A DNA stretch of 64,000 bases from assembly GCA_022828595.1 (NCBI GenBank), contig JAKGHH010000001.1, positions 121,160,999-121,224,998 on the forward strand. Reading direction: 5' to 3'. Origin of the DNA: Nelumbo lutea. Its lineage: Eukaryota > Streptophyta > Magnoliopsida > Proteales > Nelumbonaceae. Positions 36,765 through 48,449 of the stretch are shown piece after piece. The position numbers and the translations under genes were made by a program. The notes beneath the pieces are model-generated. The model did no database searches. It worked only from the letters and a program-made list of their open reading frames with translations, and was not told the origin of the DNA. Numbering within the stretch: the first letter of the stretch is position 1; every line of letters starts with the position of its first letter.

Positions 36765-39700
36765 AGAAGCAAGCTGAAGCCTGCAAACACTCCTCTGGTG
36801 GGCTTCAGCGGAGAGGAAGTCAGGCCCCTCGGGAAAATAACAGTACCTGTGGAAGTCAGCACATTGCCTTGCGTGGTCAGGCTCAACCATGATTTCTTGG
36901 TGGTCGCGACCCCTTCCTCATACAATGCCATAATAGGGCGGCCAATTACGCATATTTTGCGAGTAGTGGTCTCCACCTACTATCTGGCAATGAAGTTCCC
37001 CACAGACTTCGATGTGGGGGTAGCGCGGGGCAACTAGCTTGAGTCTTGCAAGTGTTATGTTGCCGCTCTAAAGGGAAAAACCAAGGTAGCCGACGACCTC
37101 GAACTGGAGCAGCCTACGGAGCAGGGCGAGGAACGAGCTTCGCCCATAGAGGAAATGATCATGATCCCGACCTCGACTACAGATCCGGCTCGAACGCTAC
37201 AGATCGGTGCTTCCGTCAAGGAGCCTCTACGAACCGAACTGGTGAGTTTCTTACTTCAAAATTTAGATATTTTTGCATGGTCCGCGGCCGTTATGCCCGG
37301 TATTGACCCTGGCCTTATAACTCACAAACTTAACATTGACCCTGTAGTCAGACCCATTAGACAGAAGAAACGCAACTTAGCACCGGAGTGCTGGAGGGCG
37401 GTCAACGAGGAGGTCGAAAAGCTCCTCGCAGTGGACTTCATAAGAGAAGTTCATTACTCAAGCTGGGTAGTCAACCCAATACTGGTGAAAAAGGCAAACG
37501 ACAAGTGGCACATGTGCGTCGACTACACCGACCTGAACCAAGCTTGCCCAAAAGATTGCTTCCCCCTCTCCAGAATTGACCTCCTAGTGGATGCGACCTC
37601 GGGACATGAGTTGCTAAGCTTCTTGGATGGCTACTCAGGCTACAACCAAATCAGGATGGACCAGTCCGATGAGGAAAAAACCAGCTTCATAACCGAGTTC
37701 GGCTTGTACTACTACAAGGTCATGCCCTTTGGACTGAAGAATGCTGGGGCGACCTTCTAAAGACTTGTAAATAAGTTGTTTCGGCCCTTAATTGGCACGA
37801 AAATAGAATGTTATGTAGACGACGTGGTCGTCAAGACGCAGTTCTCACATGAATTAATACAAACTTAGATTCTATCTTCTAAATTTTGCGTCAATTTAGC
37901 ATGAAATTGAACCCCAACAAATGTGTCTTCGGTGTCACCTCGGGTAAGTTCCTGGGGTACATTGTCAACCGGCGCGGTATTGAGGCCAACCCAGACAAGA
38001 TAAAGGCCATCCTAGATATGAGACCACCCCGAAAAGTAAAAGAGGTTCAGAGGCTAAACGGCCGCATAGCCGCTCTGAGCTGCTTCATGTCCAAATCGGC
38101 AGACCGCTGTCTGCCTTTCTTTAAGGCAATCAAAGGCAAAGGGTTCAAATGGACCCAAGACTACCAGCTCGCGTTCAACGAGCTAAAGAGCTACATCGCC
38201 ACTATGCCAACCTTAGCCAAGCCCGAGGAGGGCGAGGTCTTAGAATTAGCATACGCACTGACAATTGCAGCTCAGAAACTCTGCCCATATTTCCAGGCTC
38301 ACACCGTCATCGTCTTGATTGACAAACATCTGTGGCAAGTCTTACTCAAGCCCAAGGTGTCCAGTCGTCTGACGAAGTAGGCCATCGAGCTCAGCGAGTA
38401 TGACCTCCAGTACAAGCCATGAACTGCCATTAAGGCCCAAGCCTTAGCAGATTTTATCACCGAGGGCACATTCAGCCTCGAAGCCCCTGGGCCAGTTGAG
38501 CCCGAGATCCCTAGTTCAGATGAACCCGGAGCTCCCAAGCCAATAGAGTCTGAACCCCGTGAAGTAGCAGCTAGTGTGGCATCTCTCTTGGTTAGGCCAA
38601 GCGCGAACTGGGATGAGGAGCCCTGAATCCTTCACATAAATGGCTCCTCGAACCAGCAGGGCAGCAGGGCCGGAATAGTCCTATGCGGCCCAGGTGGCAC
38701 GAAAATGGAATATGCACTATGCTTTGAGTTCGTGGCATCCAACAACGAGGCAGAGTACGAGGCACTGATAGCCGGGCTGAACCTAGCGCAAAAAGTAAGA
38801 GCAAAGCACATAGTTATCTGTAGTGATTCCCAGCTCGTGGTTAACCAGGTTACAAGCGAATACGAAGCACGCGAGCTCTCTATGATCGCATACTTGGCGA
38901 AAGTAAAGGAGGCTCTGCTCAACTTCCAGTCACACTTTATCAGGCAAATCCCGAGGTCAGAGAACACTAAGGCCGACGCCCTGTCCCGGTTAGCCAGCAC
39001 GAGTCACAACACCATGAGAACCGTGTAGGTAGAAGACTTACCTCGGCCTAGCATTCTCGGTGGAGCAGAGGAGGCCGCTCCTGTCCTTGAAGCAGAGCCT
39101 AGCTGGATCGACCCACTCGCGAGCTTCTTGCTAGATGGAACCCTCCCTGCGGACCGCAATGCAGCCAAGAGGATGCTGCGCTAGGCAGCCAAATACGTCA
39201 TGATAGATGAACGGTTGTACCGACGGTCCTACACACTCCCCTACCTACGTTGCTTGCGACCTGCCAAAGTCGAGCTCGTACTCCGCAACACTCATGAAGG
39301 ACTGTGTGGCAGACACCTGGGGGCAGAACCCTCGCCCAAAAGGCACTTCGACAAGGATACTACTGGCCAATGATGAAGGCAGAAGCTGTCGAGCTCGTCA
39401 GAAAATGCGACAAGTATCAAAAGCATGCCAATATCCACCATCAACCTGCTTCCGACCTCAAATACATCACCAGCCCATGACCCTTTGCACAATGGGGCAT
39501 CGATCTCCTGGGGCCATTCCCGCCAGCAACAGGTGGGGGAAAGTTCCTAGTGGTGGCAATAGATTACTTCACAAAATGGATAGAATGCCGCTTCGGGCTA
39601 CCTCGGGTACTGATCTCTGACAACGGTAAACAGTTCGAGGATATCAAGTTCCAAGAATGGTGCCAAAATATGGGAATTTGTCAGAACTTCACATCGGTCG

Positions 39701-40217
39701 CACACCCGCAAGCAAACGGTTAGACCGAGCTAAAGGGTTGTGGGCGGATGAGCTACCAAGTGTTCTATGGGCTCACCGAACTACAGAAAAAACCGCCATG
39801 GGAGAGACCCCCTTTAACCTCACCTACGGCACTGAAGCGGTAATCCCAACGGAAACCGAAATACCTACACTACGACTAGAAGCATATGACGATCAGACAA
39901 ACGGAGACGAGTTACGTACCAACCTTGACCTACTGGATGAGGTAAGAGACCTCGCGCACATCCGGACAGCCGCCTACTAGCAAAAAGTAGCTCAGTACTA
40001 CAATGCCAGAGTAAAGAAGTGTAGCTTCCGAGTCGGCGACCAGGTTCTCCGTAAGATCATGGCGCCCGAACCCGGCGTGGGCAAACTTGGACCAAATTGG
40101 GAAGGGCCCTACAGAGTAAAGAGAGCGCTCGAGGAGGCATACGAGCTCGAAACTTTAGAGGGCAAACAAGTACCCCGAGCGTGGAACATCGTCAACTTAA
40201 GGTGATATTACCTATAG
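36765..40217 (+). pseudogene. pol of G2: RT, RNase H, integrase (broken)
   Basis: The RT frame (37155-37760) has WHMCVDYTDLNQACPKDCFP, SGYNQIRMDQ and PFGLKNAGATF, stopping where CAA became TAA. YVDDVVVKT follows at about 37815. RNase H has lost about 130 nt at 38249. The second RNase H includes a stop in the EPWILH-like motif. Integrase keeps GIDLLGPF and ISDNGKQF but lacks about 63 nt near 39586 and about 48 nt near 39725, beside the catalytic glutamate. The region ends with the same C-terminal frame as G1 (ending at 40217). Confidence 0.9.
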
Positions 40218-40521
40218 ACCGCCAAGCGAAGTGGACGAAATCGCTTGTAGAGCCCAAGGGCTAGGATGTCGAGCTAATGAAGGAACCTCGGCATAGGCAA
40301 GCAAAGAAAAGTTGGCCAAAGGCTCAGGTGAAGCGGAGACTTAACTATTAAACATCAAAACAGGTCGTGCAAGTGTAGTAACCCGGGCAAGAAACAGATC
40401 GGGCATATGATCAGTTCAGAAAATACGGTCAACTTGGGAGAGAACAACCAACACTTAACCAAAAGAAAAGTCATTCCATTTCAATATAAGGGAGTGTACA
40501 TTTAGAAAAAAAATAAAAAAT

Positions 40522-41801
40522 TTATAGGCCCGGAGCCACTTCTTCATTATCAGAGGGCACTTTAACGACACCCGAAGGTCCTGCCTCACCCTTGGAATCT
40601 GGATCACCATCTGCAGCATTGGCCATCTCCTAAGTTATGTGCGAAGTGGATATGGCACTGATATCGAGCTTGGGGTACGTGTACCAGATCATCCACCGGC
40701 TTAGTTTAAAACCCCTTCTGTACGAGTCCACCATTAGGTCATCAAAGCGCGGCGAGGTGATGTACTCATCGACGGCCTTCTTCTCGGCATCTTTGATGCC
40801 TTGAGAAAATATCTGCATCCTGGGGCAGCTCGGCACGAGTTCTCTTGGCGACTCGCTTCCTCCTCTTCATGCCTTGAAACATGTGCCCACCGCGAGTCCT
40901 CTCTGAGTCCATCACACCTACAAAAAAAGAGAGTTCATCATCAAAAAAAATGAAAGAACAAAGCAAAACAAGAAACCTCTGAGCAAGGAACCTACCAAAC
41001 TCAGACCGACCGCAATGAGCTTGGCCTCCGTCAGATACTAATGGTATTTTAGCCCTAGCCGTGCCCATTGCCGGAGGCCCTTTACCATCTCTTTATCAAG
41101 TGTGACATTGGAGTCAGGGGCGACCATCCCCCACCCGGTCTGAAACGGCCACCCTAGTACACTTCGCACCCCGAAGTAGTCCCGCTTCCACACTAGGACC
41201 TTGTTGGGAAGTTCGTGCAAGAGCTTAAAACTCGGGCGAGTAGACAGGTAATACTTCCGCCTACGCCCGGAAGGGGACCCGCTTGTTTCTTAAGCATTAA
41301 AATAGAAGAAAATATCTCCAACTTTAAAGGAAAGCCCTGCTCGCAAAATAGGGAGATTGTCCCCACCAAGTTACGAATGGAGTTCGGGTGAAGCTGGACG
41401 ATAGTAACGCCGAAGTGATTCATGACCTCGACAAGAAGGGGGTGGAAGGGCAGTCGCAACCCCGCAGGGAGCTACTCCCGGAATATCACGATCTTTTCAA
41501 GACCATGTTCCCATGGAAAGCTACCTGAAGGTATGAAATAGGTGTACTCCCTAGGCAAGTTGTAATAGGTAATAAGGGATTGGAGCCCCTCAAGCGTCAT
41601 AGTCGAGGGACCAAACCTGTCTAACATCCGACCTCGACAAGAGGTAGACGCCAGACTGCCCAAAGCGGCTCGGTCTACGGGCTCAAACTCTTCCTCAAGC
41701 TCTACCTTATGTTCGCTAAGTTCGTCAGGGGATGCAACTCGGTTCGTAGAACCTGCATTAGACCCACTTGAAGAACCGTATGAGCTATCTGAGGTAGACA
41801 T
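40522..41801 (-). pseudogene. Antisense gene (aORF) of G2
   Basis: It starts at an intact ATG (41801) with a Ser-rich, acidic N-terminus (to about 41690), followed by the segment LITYYNLPREYTYFIPSGSF. A stop lies at about 41472. It continues as LPFHPLLVEVMNHFGVTIVQ and PNSIRNLVGTISLFCEQ, then a frameshift, then LHELPNKVLVWKRDYFGV. An intron with gtaggttcc donor and ttttgtag acceptor (about 40995-40922) matches the one in G1, and MKRRKRVAKRTRAEL follows. About 650 nt present in G1 are missing after this. The C-terminus, SRWMIWYTYPKLDIS, continues to 40522. Confidence 0.75.
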
Positions 41802-42455
41802 CGAGGAGAAAAGATGGATTCCAGGAAAGTACTCACCCAGAAAAAGCTTTGAACAAACTACGGGAACTAGAACACGAGCAATAAACTTGAAGTCGAACTA
41901 AAAGCCTGGGCGCGAACTAAAAGCCTGGACGCGAGCTCAAGAAGCAAAGCACAGAAGTGACAAAGCGACTGGGGTCCCCCACTATTTATACCCACAGTGA
42001 CCGAGAACCAACAATGTAGATCAAAGCCAATCGGACGGCCCACAGTCGCGCTGATCGCACGTCCTCTGAGACCGAGACATGATTGGTGCACGTCTTTTTG
42101 AAACTGACAAAACACCGATGCACGTCTTCCCGAAACTGATAGAACGCCAACGCACGTCTTTCTGAAACTGACAGAATGCCAGCCCATGTCTCCTCGCATT
42201 AAAAACGACAGTGACACATTTTTTCAAAATTCGAAAAGACCCGTTGTCACGTCTCCCAGTGGCACGCTTTTTTGAAATTTGAAATAAGCGTGCGGCGCCA
42301 CGTTTGTCACAGGCCGGCGAGTTTCCCGCCTTTTTGGGCGCTCGAGAAACCCAAAGAACCCTGACAACACACCTCGTGCTATTGAAATTCGAAGTACGGG
42401 ACAAATCCACCTGCCACCTCGCGAACTCCCCGTGCCAGGGCAAGACCCTTAGCAC

Positions 42456-42470
42456 GAGGAGTGGGGGGAA
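42456..42470 (+). other. Polypurine tract of G2
   Basis: gaggagtggggggaa directly precedes the 3' LTR. Confidence 0.8.
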
Positions 42471-42472
42471 AT

Positions 42473-43235
42473 TGATGAAGGAAGATTTGGCCTGACCTCA
42501 TAATTATGCAACACGTGGCAAAGGCAACAACTCGACACAACAGTGTGCCCAAAGCACGAGCACCACAGGGAGGAACCAGCGGTTTGAGCTCCCTACTAGG
42601 AGCCCGAACTCCCTATAAGGGGCCTGAACTCTCCCTTAGGCCCCAAGCCAAACACAAAGGGCAATAACCCGAACTGGCCTGCCCCATGGCAGTTCGAGAC
42701 ACACCTCCATCCGAACTCAAGACTTCACCTCGCTCACCACTCCAAGCACTTCGCCTCCACGACGTCGAACTAAACAACCGTACCATGCCTAACACCGAGG
42801 AAGTTCGTATCCAGGGGCAGCGCACCTGACTGACTTGGGATCTGACGCTTGACAGCCGCACTTCAAACGGCCACCTGCCACCACCATCTCCAGTTACAGA
42901 GACGGCTCCGATAAGGAACAGTGGTGTTTATGTCCCAGTAGAGGGGATGGCACCCGAACTGACAGAGCACAGAAGTAATCATACCCGACCTGACAGAATC
43001 CTCGGAGTGAGTGCACGAAGTGGTTATAAAAGGCTCCCTACCCCCTAAGAACAAGGTATGTGAACTTTGCACCATCTGGTTTTATCTTGCCTTTGAGAGA
43101 ATACTAACTTGAGCTTCGGAGCAATCTCACCGGGTTCCCCCGAAGTTCCTTCATCTTCTCCGTTTCAGGCTCCCTGTGGCTCCAGTCGGAGGCAAGGTCG
43201 TTGACAGGTAAGACCAACCGGATTGCGCACCATCA
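42473..43235 (+). repeat. 3' LTR of G2
   Basis: TGATGAAGG to CACCATCA, collinear with 33937-34720 but with one fewer short tandem unit. Followed by the duplication caaac. Confidence 0.95.
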
Positions 43236-43299
43236 CAAACCATACATTGATGTTACAAGGAGGGATGAGAGTGTATATTTGAAAATGGTTCCTTCGATT

Positions 43300-43740
43300 G
43301 TCTGATTTGTTGCATAAAAAATCGGGACGAACGAAAAAAGAAAAAAATGTGTAAGAGAGAGAATGAGAGAAAAAAAGAAGATGAAAGGGGGAGAGAGAGA
43401 AATCGGTGACATACCTCGCCGGAGTTTACTTCGGTTTGGTTGTTCTCATCTACCGAAGGGGGAATGGCAAGAGATGAGGGAGTTCACTTTGATGGTCTGA
43501 TCGGCAAAGAGAAGAGTTTCATCTGGTCTGCTGTAGTGAAATAGGGAACAAACAAAAAGAAAAATTGTGAGAGAGAGCATGAGAGGAAAATATGATGAAA
43601 GGGGGAGAGAGAAATTGGTGACTTACCTCACCGGAGTTTCAGTTGTTTCTTCTCAGGTGCCGAAGGAAGGAGAGGCGGTAGATGATGAATAGAGGTTGAA
43701 AACTTGGAATGGGCAAAGAGAATAGAGGGGGTTTTCGCTG
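43300..43740. repeat. ~220-bp tandem duplication at the CACTA right end
   Basis: Blocks beginning near 43319 and 43541 share gagagagaatgagag, gatgaaagggggagagaga and aat.ggtgac.tacctc.ccgg. On the minus strand each copy reads gag|gta(t/a)gtcacc, a good splice-donor context. These may be repeated first-exon boundaries of a minus-strand CACTA transcript. Confidence 0.65.
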
Positions 43741-43973
43741 GTGAGGTTTTGGGGAAGACGAAAGAAGGTGGAGACTTTGTTTGCGTGGGAGAGAAGATTT
43801 AGTGGGGCTATTCTATTTTTCATGTTTTTAGTTTGTGTGTTCTATAGCAGCAATTATGCAACCGCACCTACAGCAGCGGATTACATCACTCGCCGCTTAA
43901 AAAAGGATATATAGCGACGTCTTTCTTAGTGCCGCTAAGAAATCCATCACTATATACTGATTTTGTTGTAGTG

Positions 43974-44706
43974 GATCGAAAACACTAAACCATTTGGTCA
44001 AACAATCTCTAGTATCATTAAAAAATTCTTCAACTAAAAAGCTAAAGCCTTTATATTCACTTTCTAATTATTTAAAATATCTTAGCTCTATTTTGAAGAA
44101 ATGTAGTGATTGGATTAACTAGTATAGCAAGTGAAATCGTATTCTCATCAACTTCTCCAATCTAAACACTGGCTCAACAAAACCACCTTGGGTATTTCCT
44201 CCTAATTATCAATGAAGCTTGTGGTGATAACAATGAAGCTTAAACATACATTTCCTAACATGTAGTGAAATATGTTTTAGTACTTGTGATGCACCATTGA
44301 CCCCCGAAAGGGACAGGGAGGGGGAAGTATAAGCTTGACTCAATTAGTGGGGTTAATGGATTAGTGGTGGTAGGGATTGTGAAATGTAAATTAATGAAAA
44401 GTAAGCAGACTTTTAGTGTGATTGGTTGAAGATGCAAATTGTTGGGTTGTGTTTGTCTATTTGGATTTTGGAAGGCTGAATTGGATCCAGAATTGCAAAA
44501 TTCAAAAGACTAACATAAATACCTCCCCCCCATGTCAACAATGATTTTGAAATCCATCTTATTGGCAGAGTTGGTCTCTCCAATTTCATGGGTTTATAGA
44601 TTAATTCAGCTGCACTGTCTCTAGAACCAAACAACAAGATCCCTTAGCTTATAGATGTTGGAGTGGTATTGGCAATAGAAATTCCATTTCTACCTTAATG
44701 CAAATT
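43974..44706. other. Intergenic DNA, no gene
   Basis: AT-rich, stops in all frames, no transposon ends seen. Confidence 0.4.
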
Positions 44707-44930
44707 GTTGGAATAAAAGCATATTTAGGGACCTCACGTAACAGTTTAAGCTTCTAAATTGAATGGTTTCTTGAGATGATATTAGAGCTAGTTTGACCAA
44801 GTGTTCTATCACGCATTCATTATAATTAAGAAATTTCAGCACAAGGTAAGGGTGGGCATATGCTTGTCCATGCTTCAAGCCTAATAAGCCTTCACATGAG
44901 GAGATGTATTAGAGAATAAAAATTTAGACC
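44707..44930 (+). repeat. Degraded LTR/primer-site fragment
   Basis: tgttggaataaaagca...aacagtttaagcttctaaattgaatggtt is followed by tgatattagagc, similar to the tggtatcagagc primer site of copia-type elements. It is then collinear with the fragments at 1975-2352 (attataattaagaaatttcagcacaaggta...). Confidence 0.55.
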
Positions 44931-45142
44931 CCATTAGGGAGGACTTTTGCATTGGTTGAGCTGCATTGATTGAGCCACTTTGAAGAAGATACCCAACGTA
45001 ATTCATAGGAAAGTTGATTTTGCGGCTTCTACAAGCCTATTTTAACATTCCAACTTCTACCAAAAACGGTTTCATGGTTTTTTGGGTTTGTCTGCTCATG
45101 TAATGCCAAAAGCCATTGTGTGGAAGCACTCCCAAATGGGCA

Positions 45143-45588
45143 TAGGGGTGGACAAGAACCGAGCTTTCCACAAACTATCTAAGCTCAACTTATGAAAAGC
45201 TTCACTCAGTTTTGTGCCTAAAGCAAACTTCGAGCCTAGTTTGAGCCCAATTAAGCTTAGCTTGTGAGGTTTGTGAACCTAATTGAGTTTATATTATAAA
45301 TAATATTTTTCTAAGTTTTTATATGTATAAATAATAAATGATTTTTATATATAATAAGACAATTATTTTTATGTATAATATATATAATCTTTTTATATGT
45401 ACAATTTCTTATTTTTTATATGAAACTTGGGAGAAACTCCACCTTATGAGCTTTTGAGTTAAGCCAAATTCGAGCTAATGCTTCTAGTTTGAATAGAGCA
45501 CGAACTCGAACTGGAGTCACATGTTTTTCTACCAAGTTGAACTCAAATAGTCCGTTATTCGGCTCGTTTGACTTGAATCCACCCATTA
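45143..45588. mobile_element. Probable hAT-like MITE
   Basis: The left end taggggtggacaag...ccgagctttc and the inverted right end taatgggtggattcaag...cgagccgaat are similar. Subterminal aagctcaactta/gagttaagcc repeats and an AT-rich centre fit this class. No clean 8-bp duplication was found. Confidence 0.55.
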
Positions 45589-45799
45589 GGACATCATTCA
45601 AAAGCATGGGGTGACAAGCTTTTAGGATTTTAGGTTTACTTGAGACAAAAACAGCCTCAAGCGAGATATTTCTTGGTATACAAACCTGTAAACTACACAT
45701 TTTTTACATCCTTGATCTGAGCCACTCAGTTTTATTCTCTCTTCCATGATATATATATTCAACAAATAAATGGAGGAAATCTGGGCTTTGATTCCTTCA

Positions 45800-47050
45800 A
45801 TTTATATAAATGTCTTTGACTTTTTCTTCTTCACGGACTTGAAATTCCAAATCTTTTAAAATGGCTTCTCCCATGAATCAAACCTTCTTCCTGGACCATA
45901 CTCTGAGAGACAACAAATTTCACCTAATTCCTCTAATTAGAATTACTATTCTTCACCGATCAAACCATTTCCTGGGACCATCTTTTGAATAACAGTCTTT
46001 AACAGGATATTCCTCCTAGGGTTTTCTTTTTTTTCCCCATCTGGTGGAATTCTAAAGATTAATTATACACCTACACCCCAGATTATCCCTTACCAATGGG
46101 AATTTCTGAATCAATTGGAATTCAATGCTTGTGCACTGGTTAATACCAATGGGCAGCCGCATCAATTGCAAGTGGTGAACGATCGTGACATTGGCAAAGT
46201 CTTCAGTTCTCGCAGAATGCCTGGCTCTGGTGGACTAGGGTTTAAGGAAAAAACTGTGTGTGCCATGACGTATGACTCGACCTGGAGCATAAATTTCCAG
46301 TCTACATTAGATTAGATTTTGACCTAGCCAACCTCCCCTTGTCATTGCTAGGCATTTCTGGTTGATAAGACCATTAAATTCTGTTTTTGAACATTCAGTT
46401 TTCAGGTCAGTTGAAGAATAACCATCGGCGTTAGTTCTAAGATTTCTTTCTTTCTTTTTTTCCAATGGGAAACCCCTCTTCTGATATCAGGCTGGAGAGT
46501 TAATCTCAGTGTAGTTCCCCAACACGCCATGAGAGCGGCGGAGCTTGACTTATGCAGAAGATGGAAAGATAGTGATAAACTTCCATATAAGAATGTTTAA
46601 GAGCCTAGCTAGCTACGTTCATAGGGAGGCTTGAGGCAACAAATAAAGTGAAATGTCATAAATCTGAACACAGTCAAGAAGGATAATCTATGAACAACCC
46701 AGCTGAGACTATGTCCTAGTATGCGTATTTTCGTTATCAAATAAACAGTAAATAGTGATGTTTTATCTTCCGAGGACTTGTCTCACTTGTGAAAAAGAAA
46801 CCAGTATAGCTCTGTCGGATGGAAGTATGTAGGGCTAAGATCATATATATATCAATGCGGTAGCCAATCCTTTTCAAGCTTAAAAACATAGACATGGCGA
46901 CGAGGGGCAGCAGCTTTTAAACGACACCTCTACCGCCTTATGGGACAAGAGTTGGGTTTGCTTCAAGTATCATTCCTGATTTGGGTGCCAACTCAAGTTC
47001 CCTTAGGAGCTTGCTTGCCACACGTGAACTCCTCTTCTTCCCAGATATAT
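45800..47050. repeat. Copy 1 of a diverged ~1.2 kb non-coding duplication
   Basis: Landmarks recur in order at 48450-49690. They are caacaaatttcacctaattcc, atcaaacc.tttcctgggaccat, aggctggaga.tctca.tgtagt, gattttcgttatcaaataa, gcagcagcttttaaacgaca, ccttatgggacaagagt, and cgtgaactcc near the end. Divergence is high. No frame is conserved between copies. Confidence 0.6.
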
Positions 47051-48449
47051 GTCGTTTATCCTCTCCTTGTCTATGCAACCTTACCTCTACTCTACCACAC
47101 AAATCTTTAGAACCTATCTCTCACTGATGATGATTGAGCAGATTCCTGAATCAGTTTGATATTTAAAATAAAAAAAATAAAGAAAAGAAACTGAGCTTTC
47201 GTTTCGTAACCATGGAAGCAGTGCATACAGTCAACTCAAGTAATCATCTCATAGCTTTCTTTCATTCTTTCTAAAGTCTGAACATTCCAGTTCAACCACA
47301 ACCTGTTTGACGCTGCTTACTAGAACCTAGCCCCGCCGTTCCGCTCCGTCTAATGAGCCTCGCTTTCCATCTTGGGTCAAAAGGTTGAAGATATCATCCA
47401 AAACAGACCACCATCACGACGTATGCATCAGTGCAGCTACAGAGTTAAAGCCAAAGAAGCTTGGATAAAGCCAACCCGGGGGTCCACAAAAGAAAGAAAA
47501 ATCTCTTTGCTACTCTCTCTCTCTCTCTCTCTCTGTAAACATGCATGACTAAGCCCTGGGCGTTGCAGCAGGACGAAGCAATCGTGGATGCCCGTCATAT
47601 GGTGGGTCCAAATTAATTTGCTCGTAAAATTTCCTCCGGAGTTGAAATAATCATGAACAAGCCTGTAAGTAAAGCTCCACCCAAGCATATAAAATGAACA
47701 GTGGCCACGTTGTTTCAACTTCCAAGCGTCCGTATGAGCTTGAAACAAGGAGTTGGAATCATATTCAGATGGGTTTGGAGAAAGCTTTACGTTAGCTGTC
47801 GCCTGCTGGCTCTATATTGCCTGGAGGATCAGAAGAAAAAGTTGATAAAAGAGTGCTGGCCATATTTCTGGAATGGGACCTTTATATGAGTTTTATCTGA
47901 GCTAAGGAATTAGAAAAGCTTCTTCTTGAAAAGGCATCTACATGATTAGCCCGTTGTCATCGACAGTGAGTTTAGGGGAACTGCGATAGGATTTGAGCCT
48001 ACTCCTTCCAGCAAACCCTTTTTTTTTTTTTTTTACATGGGTCAATTTTTACCATACTCCATTAAGTTGCATAAGAATATGTGAGGAATTGAGAGAAAGT
48101 TGTCAAATTTTCTCTAGAAAAAGAAGGAACCCAGATGCGTTTTCTTGGATTGAAAAATACGCTGGGAGGCGTCGGGCCCATTACAAGATTTTCTGGATTC
48201 TAAAAACTTTTGTCTGAAATGGAAATTGTTTTTTCTTAACTAAACCCTAATAAAATAAGAGAAAAGCTGTAATGTATTGTTGTAAACATAGCTAAACAAA
48301 AAGAATGGACGGCCCCAGAACCAGTGATCTGTCTTGTGTTTTTTCTCTGGGCAATAAATTAAAATCGTGCTCAAGAAAAGGAATCCATGATTTGAACTCC
48401 TATTGATCAAGCAGAGAGAGAAAGAGAGAGCATTAACGTAGACCTCTGT
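47051..48449. other. Intergenic DNA between the two duplicated blocks
   Basis: No gene is supported. It contains a (CT)11 tract at 47513-47534 and a T-run near 48010-48034. Confidence 0.4.

Larger units (their letters stand above)
33937..43235 (+). mobile_element. Full-length Ty3/gypsy Tat-type LTR retrotransposon G2
   Basis: Same family as G1. LTRs (784 and 763 bp) run from TGATGAAGG to CACCATCA. The perfect 5-bp target duplication is caaac (33932-33936 and 43236-43240), and primer site and polypurine tract are intact. It lacks the nested element of G1. Deletions have removed about 173 nt of gag, 130 nt of RNase H and two parts of integrase, and several hundred nt of the antisense gene. It cannot be autonomous. 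Confidence 0.95.
28016..43973. mobile_element. CACTA (En/Spm-like) transposon, split by LTR insertions
   Basis: The left terminus cactataataaaattg... and the inverted right terminus cactacaacaaaatcag... share the CACTA start and a following atagtg.tgg. Subterminal runs rich in gccgctata/agtggcgg occur at both ends (28030-28270 and 43840-43960), as usual for this superfamily. Flanking triplets are aat and gat. Removing G2 and the solo LTR leaves roughly 5.7 kb. No transposase domain can be recognised, so it looks non-autonomous or fully decayed. Confidence 0.8.
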
